Positions 23,612 through 33,223 of a stretch of DNA of 64,000 nt are shown one piece after another. The DNA is from Mortierella alpina (Eukaryota > Mortierellomycota > Mortierellomycetes > Mortierellales > Mortierellaceae). The translations under genes and the position numbers were made by a program. The notes under the pieces are model-generated. The model was given only the letters and a program-made list of their open reading frames with translations, had not been told where the DNA came from and did no database searches. The DNA lies in contig JANATF010000003.1 in the NCBI GenBank assembly GCA_029449245.1, forward strand, positions 1,922,001-1,986,000. The letters are read 5' to 3'. Position 1 is the stretch's first letter. Every line of letters starts with the position of its first letter.

Positions 23612-26082
23612 ATGCCCCAACAGATCCAGGTAATCACACGCACCATGCTTTTGCACACCCAGTGACAATGGCAAAGGAATCCACAACGTTGCTCGGATGC
23701 GCCCACTTGGTGCTCACTTTATTGTCTGACCTCCTTATCTGACAATGTTCTTTTACGCCTTACATGCAATATCACGCATTGAACACACGCCCAATGCTTC
23801 AAAAACCTGCTTTTAGAAACAACCATCGTCGTTCCTGCTGGGACATGTGGCTCCCGTACTGTCACTCGATACCCAAGACTGGATGCTGGCTTCGGGTTCA
23901 GGTACAGCTATTGTGTCTTTGTGGCAGGCGCGACTTTTGCTGTGAACCTGCGTTTCACAGCTGGGCGTTATCGCTATTAGGTCCAGGGTGTTGGTGGAGG
24001 AGGCTCTTTATGGGATATTAAGCATTGAATCATTCTAGAGCGATGAGGGGGGAGGATAAGTGGGAGGCATTAAAAAAAGGTACCTCGGTGCAGCAAAGGC
24101 CAATGGCTGATGGGTCAGTTTGCCATGCGCCTCGAGCTGCTAGATTCAATAGGCGGGGGAGCTGCTGTTATTGCAATTTGGTGTCTTTGCTAGGGTGCCG
24201 CGAGAGCTCTTTGGTCTATTTTATTCAATGGCAGAGGGAGCATAGCAGTGTGCTTCCATCTTAGGTCGGCCCTCGTCGTTCACCCAGCGGTCTATTCTTA
24301 ATCCATTCGTGTTTAAAAATACCATTTGCGTCGTCGCAATAGAGGATAAGACGTGTCGCATCTGGGACCTCCGGACTGACAAGGTTCATAAAGCACTAAG
24401 AGGCTTTGAGGATCCTGTAAGTTCTTCACGCAAAAAAGAGCTGTGGCATTGGATATGGCTACACAATGTCCAAAAACGCCCTAAAACGTCGTTACTTCTC
24501 GCTCCCTTGTACAAAGGTGACCAGCACTACTTTTACCCCTGCAGATTCACACACGATCTACGTGGGTACCGGCGACAAGATCTACTCTTATGATCTGCGC
24601 ATGGAGTCTCTCTTGCTCGAAACTGCTCAATCGACGCGGGTTTATGACGGTGCTCAGGATGAAATCAATCAGGTATCCTCGAGAACGTATTCTTCATATT
24701 GCTCGATGCAAGGCAGTTGGTATTGTGCACGCTTTTAATCTCACCCTCACCCAAACGTATCGCAATATCGGTGTTCAGATTCAAGTGAATCACAGAGGAA
24801 CTTCCCTTGCAGCATGCGATGATGCAGGAGACGTACGGGTCCTCGACTTAAAGACTCACAAGTGGATGCGATCATTGGAGCGTCAACATGATAATGTACG
24901 TCCGTTTGTTCGCCTGCCTGCAAGGATGTACTGTCTCATCACATAATCATGGAAATGCCCGATTGACCTCGCTCTTCGTCATGCTAGATTGCTATGACTG
25001 TTCAGTTCGTGCCAAAAAAAGACTTGCAAGGTTGGTCGCCGTTTTGAGAACGCCGCGATCTGGCCTGGTTGTCGTTGGCAAGTACTGATCAATGCGACCC
25101 TCCCTTTCCTTTGTCTCCAGCACTGTCGGGCGGCATGGACAAACAGATAGTGGCCTGGGACTTTTACAAGGGCCGTCCAACACAGCTTATCGATACTGGT
25201 GCGTCCATTTTGACACTGCTGGTGGCTCCAAACCCGCTCCTGATCTTACCTGTATATTTGTATCTCTAACGTCGTGGTGGTACATTTTTGTTTCGTGAAC
25301 ATACTGTTGGGCGTCTAAAGACACCCCAGCACCCGCAGGAGTACAGTCTAAGCAGCTCTTCAACCCTCCATTTGTGCACTCGATTGCGATCCATCCCTCA
25401 GGAACACGGGCCGCCATCGGCCTTGGCGACGGCACCATCCAATTCTTGAATACAGCTGCAGATACCCCATCTGCTCCGCAGCAACGTGATGAGAGCAGCT
25501 CCGCTTCGCCGGCAGTCTCGAAGAAGAGCAAAAAGAAGGCTGCGGGCAGCAGCGGCAAGGGCGCAGACGGTTGGATGGTGGGCGGTCGGTTGAATGAAGC
25601 TCACGGCACTCCTATTGCCACGATGTAGGTTCCATTATGGTATAGGCCTAAACCAGTTTATCCCTGTGTTGTTGTTATTTCCTCTTGGAGTCCGACGCCA
25701 CTAACTATATTCAATGTTTGGGTGGATGTCTTCAAGTGAGTACGCGGGATTCGATCCTGACTGGCTTGTCACCTCAGCTAGCAACGGCACCATCGCGATC
25801 TGGGACGAACAAGTAGCTAGGTATTCTTCTCTCCAGCAACAAATATGTCTGCAAGAACGTCAAAAGCAACAGCTTCAACATCCTCAAGAAGACATTACAC
25901 TGCCGTATGGTCGGTCACTGGAACCACTGCAAGAATTTAGAGTGACAGAGGCGTTTGAACGAATCAATTGCATCACGACGACCAAGGCCAGTCAGGGTGA
26001 AAGAAAACTTTTTGTTGCTGGAACACATGCAAGGGCTGGAGACCAAAGGTTGCAAGGTCGAATCGCAATCTACCAGTTGTAA
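23612..26082 (+). CDS. WDR53: WD40 protein, WDR53-like
   Basis: Nine exons resolve in frame: 23612-23629, 23817-23901, 24343-24416, 24517-24672, 24779-24895, 24988-25030, 25121-25198, 25321-25624 and 25737-26082; 406 aa. The first coding exon is 18 nt. The order of WD repeats matches animal WDR53: GHVAPVLSL, MLASGSEDKTCRIWDLR, YVGTGDKIYSYDLR, DEINQIQVNHRGTSLAACDDAGDVRVLDL with LERQHDNIAM, LSGGMDKQIVAWDFYKGRP, FNPPFVHSIAIHPSG, GTIQFLN, SASNGTIAIWDEQ. WDR53 is a candidate DDB1-CUL4 substrate receptor in animals. A Ser/Lys-rich insertion (about 235-275, including SKKSKKK) sits in a late blade. Exon 6 uses a weaker GTTGGT donor (25031). The ubiquitin-adaptor role is inferred from the family. Confidence 0.87.
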
Positions 26083-26844
26083 TATGGATTTTACGATCTG
26101 GGTCGTAAAGGAGGACAAGGGAGACGCGTATGGTCAGAGATTCATGCAAATAAACAATACCTGCTGCGATTCATGCCAGCTTACAACCTCCTGGCGTCCC
26201 CTCCTCGGTTTTGGAAATGAGGGATCTGTGCGATGGTTGGAACAGGTGCGTGCAGATTGAAATCCGCCGGGAGTAATCGTTTTGCCGCGCAAAATAAAAC
26301 GTAAACTCAAAAAAAAATCTTCAGGATGCTCAGAGTGACATCCACTGCATGGCTATGGCAGCTCGTCGTGCCATGTATTTAAGTCCTCGCTCAAGAGAAA
26401 AGGAGAGCGCCGCATGGCTTTGATGAGACGAGGGTGGCTACATGAAGCTGATGAGCACGCTTTGTCAGAGCGAGCTTTGTTATTTAGAGCAGATGAAAAT
26501 CCACAGCGACCTCCACACACGATGCATTTGTCAGTTGAACTCTGCGCATGACAAATCCAAACAGGATTGTTGCCGGCTTTAGAATTGTCCGCATTGTACG
26601 CTTGCACATACACTGTGCGACCCTGTATGAGTCGCAGCGATGTCATGAGGGTGATCTGAGAGCGAAAACGAAAACAAAACAAAAAAAAAACACAAAAGGG
26701 AAACTGAGATCCTCCTTGCGCAGTGCACAGTCCCACTGGAGGAGGGAGTGTGGACGAACAAAGTGCCAACGAGCAATGCAAAAAAGCCAAGAAGGAGCGA
26801 CGAGGAACGCAGCGGACACCGTCGAAGGCGTCTGGATGCCAAGG

Positions 26845-26880
26845 CGAAGAACACGAAGAACACGAAGAACACGAAGAACA
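26845..26880. repeat. CGAAGAACA x4 tandem repeat
   Basis: Four perfect 9-bp units upstream of the glucosylceramide synthase TATA box. Confidence 0.85.
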
Positions 26881-27047
26881 GTCGATTGTCTCGGTGGTCG
26901 TTGCTGTCCATTCCTCCGTTGGTACCTGGGGCAGCCAGCATATCCCAGCGAGCAGTATCCGAAGCGTCATTCTGCGCCCGCGCGGAGTCTCGACTTTGTC
27001 GTCTTCCACATCATTGCCCGGGGGACGTGTGCACCGCCAGAGACGGC

Positions 27048-27055
27048 TATATAAA
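27048..27055 (+). promoter_or_regulatory. TATA box of glucosylceramide synthase gene
   Basis: TATATAAA in a suitable position ahead of a CT-rich leader. Assignment by motif only. Confidence 0.5.
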
Positions 27056-27419
27056 GAAGGATTGGGCCACCGTGTCTCTCCTTTGAACCCTTTTCTCGTT
27101 CTCGCACTTCTCGCACTTCTCGCACTTCTCTGCTCACCGCTGATAAAAATACTCGCCTTGTGTCGCACATCCACACATCCACGTCTTTCCTCCCTCGTTC
27201 GTCCTCACACCCTCTCGCGGCTTGCCCAGGTTCACACCATCCCTCGCACCTTGGCGAATCCCATCCTTGCCCAGCTCATTGTGGTCTGCTTGCACATGCC
27301 ACGACCACTCTGAACTTGATCGTTCCTTCCTCACCTGCCATTGTGCACTCTCCTCCTCCCTAATCCTCCTAATCACATACCCTAATACATCCCTGCTCTG
27401 CACCTCTCCCTATTCAACC

Positions 27420-30400
27420 ATGGACCGGCTTCACCAGCACCTCGAGTCGTCGTTGGCCAGCTACGCTGACAGGTTCGCCTCGGCCACATCGCAACCACAG
27501 GTGTCTGTCTGGGAACGGCACTCCAAATTCCAGCTCTTCTGCATGGTGCTATCCATCTTCTTCTGGGTCTTCTCGTTCACAGCGGCATTCGCCGCCATCA
27601 CCATCAGGTTAGTGTTGGCCATTGCTCGCCCAGTCCCTTCCCTCCTTCTTTTCGCCATTGCGTTCTGTTTCCACCCCCTTTCTTTGCACGCAGGGATGAT
27701 GTATCTTTATGCCAAGAATGACAGGAGCGACGCGACTTTGGAGGCGCGCGAACCCGAGCTGGACTCTAACCCCACTGCAATGTCTTAACTCCTCGTCCAT
27801 AGCCGATTCAGATATGTGGGACACAAGCGATCCTTGTCCTCCAGGATGAGAAAGGACAAGGTCCCAGGAGTGACCATCATCCGTCCTCTGCGCGGCATCG
27901 ACTGCAACATGTACGAGAATCTGGCCTCCAGTTTCCGTCAGGATTACCCTCTCTTGGAGATTATCTTTTCAGTGGCCCAGTCCAACGATCCGGCTATCGC
28001 GGTCGTCAAGGACCTGATGAAGCAATACCCGAAGGTGGATGCGCGCCTGATCATTGGTATGTTCGCGGTGCAACGTGTATAAACTGGACAGGGGCATCTT
28101 TTCTCCACAGCTACCGCCAAAAAGGGGAAGGAAGCGGGGTGTGCTATTGCATGTGCTTTTTTTGTGTTCCCATGCCGAGGGGTTGTCCAATCCGCCCCAT
28201 TTTGCCTTGCACGTATTACATTCGGAAGGTTATTGTTCGTTACGAGTCGGTGCTCTGTTCACTTGCTAGCCCCATCTGGTCCCTTTCTCTTGTTTATACC
28301 TCCATTGCTTTTTTTTATGGTTTGGTACCTTGATGGAAAGAGGGGTGAGCAAATCGCGCAGGTGCGTGCCGCCAGCGACCTTGCTTTTCGTCCTCCTCTT
28401 CCCAATGGCTTCTGCTTGATGGATTGAGCAGACAATGTGGTTGGCTCGTAGAGCCTCGTGCACTTTATCATGTTATTTTCGCAGGAGCAGCAGAATGGCA
28501 GGAACAGCAGTGCGCTACGTGATCAAACAAAGTGCCCCTCCTTTCATCGATGTTAGCCGTTACGCTCCTCTCCTCTCTTGATACCCTCCTATCTTGCTAT
28601 CATCACGGATGAAAAAAAAAGTGGGATGACCCGAATGTTGTCGATAGCAGTGGAATGTGCTTGTGGTTATCAACTCGGAGCTCCTCGGCACCTTCATCTG
28701 AAAGCACGAGAAACTCACGGAAAGCGATTGTAGGCATGACATTGTCGCGTCAGGAGGGAGAAGGGTGGCACGCGTTCTCAGGGGTATTGCAACAACAAAT
28801 CAACAAGGGAACGATGCTGCTGAGTGATCGTGCTCTCAGGGCAACTCTGAATTGTGCAGCTGCTTGGAAGTCGTTGCCTTGCCCTTCGCTCCCTGTATGC
28901 TGTCCTGTTGCGTGATATCTAATTCGCTGCTCTCTCCCCTTTTTACTCCCCCTACTTTGCGGTCGCGTCATTTCAATAGGCGAGAAGAATGTAGGCATCA
29001 ACCCAAAAATCAACAACATGATCCAGTCCTATGAGACTGCCAAGTACGACATCGTCTGGGTCTGCGACTCAAACGTGTATGTGGATCCCGGATGCATGGG
29101 GCGCTCCGTTGACAAGATGATGAAGCCCGGCGTCGGACTTGTTCACCACCTGCCCTTCGGCGTTCGACCTCAAACATTGGGATCGGAACTGGAGTTGATG
29201 TTCTTGGACACGGTTCACGCGAAGATGTACCTCTTCATCAACTGGACTGGATTGGCCTCATGCGTTGTCGGCAAGTCGAACCTCTACAGACGATCGGACT
29301 TGGACAAGGTCGGCGGTATGGCCGCGTTCGGAAAATATATGGCAGAGGACAACCTTGTGGCGACTGCCATCTTCAACATGGGCTACAAGCACGAGATGAC
29401 CAGCGATTTAGCATACCAGTCATTGGGATCCATGTCGCCTTCGGATTACTTCCTCAGACGAGCCCGCTGGACTCGCATCCGCAAGTACACCGTCACTGCC
29501 GCCACCGTTGTCGAACCATTCATTGAGATGATCGGATGTGGACTCGTGGCATCCTATGGATTCAACCTCCTCTGGAATATTCACGCCCTCAACTTCCTGG
29601 CGTTCCATGTCGTCATCTGGTTTTTGGTAGACCTGTCGATGTACCAAGCACTCTCTGGCGAGAAGATGGAAAACCTGCGCGGATTCTTGATGGCCTGGTG
29701 CCTGCGTGAACTTGCGGCCTTGCCCCTTTACGCCTACGCGGTCGTGGGCTCCACTGTTGACTGGCGTGATCAAACTTTTCTGCTGTTGCGCAATGGCACT
29801 GTCCAGCCATTGTCACCTGTTGTTAAGGCTCCCAAGATCACTGTTTCTTCGTCGTCCTTTGGTTCTTCATCTGGCTCCTCGACGTCGCCATCACCTACCG
29901 GTTCCTTGCCTCCATCCCCGACAACTGCTGCCTTCTGGGCGAACACCATGGTCCCACAGTCGACGCAGGCTTCTCTCAGGAAATTCTTCCGCAACCCGAC
30001 TGTGATCTCGATCGTCAGAAACACATTGGCAGTGATTCATTTTGTGGTCGACATCTTGATCAAGAGTCAGCGCAACGGAAACAACCAGGAATATGGTCAA
30101 CTGGAGGATGAAAGTAACATTGTCGGCACTGGGGCATCTGAGAAGGATGAGATTCTCAAGTTGCAAAAGGTCCCCCTGAAGCACAATCGGGCCACCAAGA
30201 GCAAAAAGTACCGTCGGATGGATTATGACGGTGACGAGAGCAGCGCAGCAGAGAGCGAGGCGGTCCTGCGACGGAGTACCCGTCTGAGGACAAAATTGCA
30301 ACAGCACCAGTCGTTTGAAGAGAGCGAGGGAGAGGAAGAGATCTTGGCCTCGAGACGGTACTCCAACACCAAGAGTGAGACAGAGGCTGAACACGGGCGT

Positions 30401-30532
30401 CGGTCGACTGAAGAAGATGCATTGTCCATGGCTGTTGAACCGTACTTGTCGGACTCGCTCAGCCGTCGCGGAAGGATCGTTCGTCGCGAGCTGCCTACGA
30501 GCTCGCAGTTCTTAAGCGTCGCTTCCTCTTGA
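27420..30532 (+). CDS. UGCG: Ceramide glucosyltransferase (glucosylceramide synthase, GT21)
   Basis: Exons 27420-27607, 27803-28056 and 28980-30532; 664 aa. It transfers glucose from UDP-glucose to ceramide at the Golgi/ER membrane to make glucosylceramide, a fungal membrane sphingolipid. Family marks: an N-terminal TM anchor (LFCMVLSIFFWVFSFTAAFAA), GVTIIRPLRGIDCNMYENL, NDPAI, VGINPKINNM, the metal/donor site VCDSN (D177), catalytic AED (D271), and the (R/Q)xxRW motif RRARW at 307-311. C-terminal hydrophobic segments are present (GCGLVASYGFNLLWNIHALNFLAFHVVIWFLV). Beyond the usual end there is a roughly 200-residue Ser-rich, charged extension with a hydrophobic stretch (ISIVRNTLAVIHFVVDILI). 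Intron 2 is 923 bp, far longer than neighbours. It is convergent with ERG25. Confidence 0.93.
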
Positions 30533-30974
30533 AGGACCCTCTGCAAGAACATCAAGCAAAGAATCATTACTTTAAGTTCAAAAACCCCCACTCCAAACCC
30601 CACTCTGTACCATAATATTTTTTGTAATTAGGACCGCAACCACCCACCCTCGTATTGTGTTATACCTCCTTCCCATCGTCAGCTAATTGCTAATCAATAC
30701 CCCCCTCCCCCTCTCCCTAATCCAAAACCAATAAAAAAAACGGTGGCCTGCAAAAGTGGATACGTAGCCGTTCTCGCTGTTGATATATGGCCATGCATTG
30801 TTCAAGGGGTATGGCGCATGGCATGTTCTCGCGGTCTTGCCAAGCACAGGCGCGTCTCTTAAAGAGCCCTGAATCTTAGTTCACGAAAGAAGCGGGCCAT
30901 CATAGATCTGATTAACTTGGATTTTTTAATGTATGTGTACAAATGCTACGCGAAAAAAACCGCCATATTTTTTT
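30533..30974. other. Convergent 3' intergenic region (UGCG/ERG25)
   Basis: 442 bp of A/T- and C-rich 3'UTR-like sequence with CCAATAAAAAAAAC near 30728 as a possible plus-strand polyadenylation signal. No gene seen. Confidence 0.4.
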
Positions 30975-32056
30975 TTAGTTGGCCTTCTTTGCCTTCTGCT
31001 CCTTCATTTCTCTAGCCCGTCGTTCCTTGTACGCAATGTACTTCTTGTTGGTTCCAAAGATATGGTCCCACCATCTAAAGCTCGTCGAAAAGTTGTTGGT
31101 GAACGCCATGTGGTGATAATCATGGTGCTCTGATCCACTCCAGAAGGGGAGCCAGTTATGAGTTGACCAAGGGAAATCGTATCCAGAGTGGGCCTCCACA
31201 GCTTGGAAAAGCCTGCATGTCATCCAGATCATGGTGGTGGCCAGGTGGAGATCATGCGTGAAATAGCACCAGATCAATGGCCCGCCAATTGTACCCGTCC
31301 CGAGGATCATGACTTCAATTGGGTGGGCATATTCTGCAGCGAGACCAAATGGTGCGGACCATTCGTGGTGGACTTTGTGAATGTGTTTGTAGAAGGGTCC
31401 GTAGTGCAGGGCACGGTGGGCCCAGTAATGGAAAAAGTCTTCAAAGACAAAGAAGAGGAAGATCTGGGGGATCATTTTCGATCTATTGAAGAAAATGAGC
31501 CTCGTTGTCAATTAAATTTTTCCTACGCGACTTTGTTGATAAAGGACCGGAAGGATCGGCAGAGAGTAAGCGACGTTGCCACACTTACAGTGATGGGAAA
31601 GGGACCGCAGAGATGGCCATTCCAAAGTAGACGGCAACCGGGTGAAATCCAACGATCATAGGGAGCTCGAACAAGAAATGGGACATCAGCACATATCGAA
31701 AAACCTTCCACTGGTTCTGTGAAGTGTTCTGGATCGTCTTTTGCTGGATCTTGTACTTTTGCAGCGAAGGGATCTTGTCTGCAATCAGATATGGGACGCA
31801 ACGACCAAAGTAGATGATTTCATGCGAAATGAAAAGCATCGCAAGTGTGACGAGAGCCTCATTACGGTTCTCAAAGAGCGAGGACCAGAACGCTTCGAGG
31901 TGGGCCACGAACGGGGATGTGATGGTGTCGGTAGGGATCGTCGTGTTTAGCCTATGCCGAATAGAGAGAGAGGTGGACAGAGCTGGTTAGCATGAGAAGG
32001 GTTGGAATGACCAAGGTTTTTGCGCAGCGTGCTCGATAGCAGGTGAGGACTTACAT
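30975..32056 (-). CDS. ERG25: C-4 methylsterol oxidase
   Basis: Coding exons: two bases 32056-32055 (AT), 31951-31589 and 31482-30975; 290 aa. It oxidises the C-4 methyl groups of sterols in the ER with an iron centre in ergosterol synthesis. The fatty acid hydroxylase His boxes are complete: HRALH at 144-148, HKVHH at 157-161, and HHDYHH ending at 246. FRWWDHIFGT and a C-terminal KKAN dilysine ER retrieval signal are present. The start codon is split. The first exon ends ...CATCAT|GTAAGT and the next begins G|CTAAACACG, giving AT+G. No other in-frame ATG exists before residue 31 or so, and the resulting N-terminus (MLNTTIPTD) has the expected family length. TATAAATA on this strand lies at 32221-32230. 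Confidence 0.95.
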
Positions 32057-33223
32057 GATGCCGCACTTTTGATCAGGGAGGGTGGGAAAGGAACCAAACG
32101 TCGAGCGACAAAGAAAGCCCAGGAGAGGAACAGGAGAAGAAGGAGGAGGGGTGGTTCCGAAGGGGAATGAGCAAAAGTGCGAATGAGGAATGCAATGGAA
32201 TGGTGGCCGATGCTGGCCGCTATTTATATTGTCAACGGTCAAGGCCATCCTGGTCAAGTGGGTACACTCGCAGGCGTCCTGGTAATAAGACGCGCGGATC
32301 ACCTTAGCATCGCGTTGGCCAATCAATTGCCGCGCGAGTGGGCCTGTGGAACAGCGCACTCTCAAGACATCCGAGCTCTTCTACTCTTGCGGGACTGATA
32401 GACCTGGAAGAGGAAGCCAGAATCATTCGATTTTTTTTTCGTGTCCATTTCCACTAGCTGTGAACGTGGCGAGGGGAAATGGAGGAGCCACACGCAGTGA
32501 GTGACCTGTGCGCCCGCCTCTCCCTTGGCTCATCGTGATACCTGTGCTCTTACTCGCAGACTCGTAGTCCTCGGCGGCACCTGTATTCCTCGTCAAGATG
32601 GACCTACCTTCTCGGCGCGGAGAAAGCCTCTTCCTCGCACTACAGAGCGCAATGCTGGCCCGCCATCCTCCCCAGTTTATTTTCGGATCAAAAAGTTGAT
32701 ATCTCCAACCCAATTCCCGAAGGAGTCCCCAAATGCGGGTTGTCTTGAACTTTTTCGCATTACCAGATCGAGCCAACGGTCCTCCACAAGAAATAAAATC
32801 ACACCACATTTCCAGATCCCTGTCCCAGTGTTGCAAAGGATAATCATGGCACATAAAAGCGCAGACCCCCGGGCTCAGGAACAGACATTTGTTGATATTT
32901 AGTCTATAGCTAGTTATGGTCTGAGGATGTGTGTTTGTTACTGTGCGGAGTCTGGCTATAGTCGTTACCTACCGCGTTATCTCCACATGTTCTTGTTGTG
33001 GAAATAAGGAATAGGGATGGGCTTATATCTCGATGCTGCGGTGGTTATTTTTAAAAGACCTCGGACTCATTCTAACTGCTTTCTTGAACTCCAAACAACA
33101 GTTTCTTTCTTTACACCGATTTAAACCCTTCTGCTCTACTCGTCTCTACTATCGCTTCTCGACTCTTTGACCCTCCTCTCATCGCCACCGCCACTCGCTT
33201 ATACCTCCACCAAAAAGCACACT
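32057..33223. promoter_or_regulatory. Divergent intergenic region between ERG25 and the MTHFR-domain gene
   Basis: It contains both leaders. The right end (33100-33220) is strongly CT-rich and runs into ATG 33224. The frames at 32423-32902 on both strands lack family features. No methylenetetrahydrofolate reductase catalytic-barrel motif was found here. Confidence 0.5.
32221..32230 (-). promoter_or_regulatory. TATA-like element upstream of ERG25
   Basis: Read on the minus strand as AATATAAATA, about 170 bp upstream of the split start codon. Motif evidence only. Confidence 0.4.

Larger units (their letters stand above)
26083..27419. promoter_or_regulatory. Promoter and 5' leader of glucosylceramide synthase
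   Basis: No supported gene (the 273-codon minus-strand frame here lacks family features). TATATAAA lies at 27048-27055, about 370 bp before the start codon. Two short 9-bp tandem repeats flank it: CGAAGAACA x4 at 26845-26880 and CTCGCACTT x3 at 27101-27127. A long CT-rich leader follows. Confidence 0.55.

Noticed and set aside
23950-24020. GGGGSLWDIKH-like WD repeat end in the WDR53 gene
   Set aside because: Splicing 23901 to 24343 gives the canonical LASGSEDKTCRIWDLR blade. The LWDI stretch then falls in the intron and is followed by a stop.
26353-27174. 273-codon minus-strand frame upstream of glucosylceramide synthase
   Set aside because: It crosses the TATA box and the 9-bp tandem repeats, its Ser/Cys runs come from those repeats, and it has no homologous motif.
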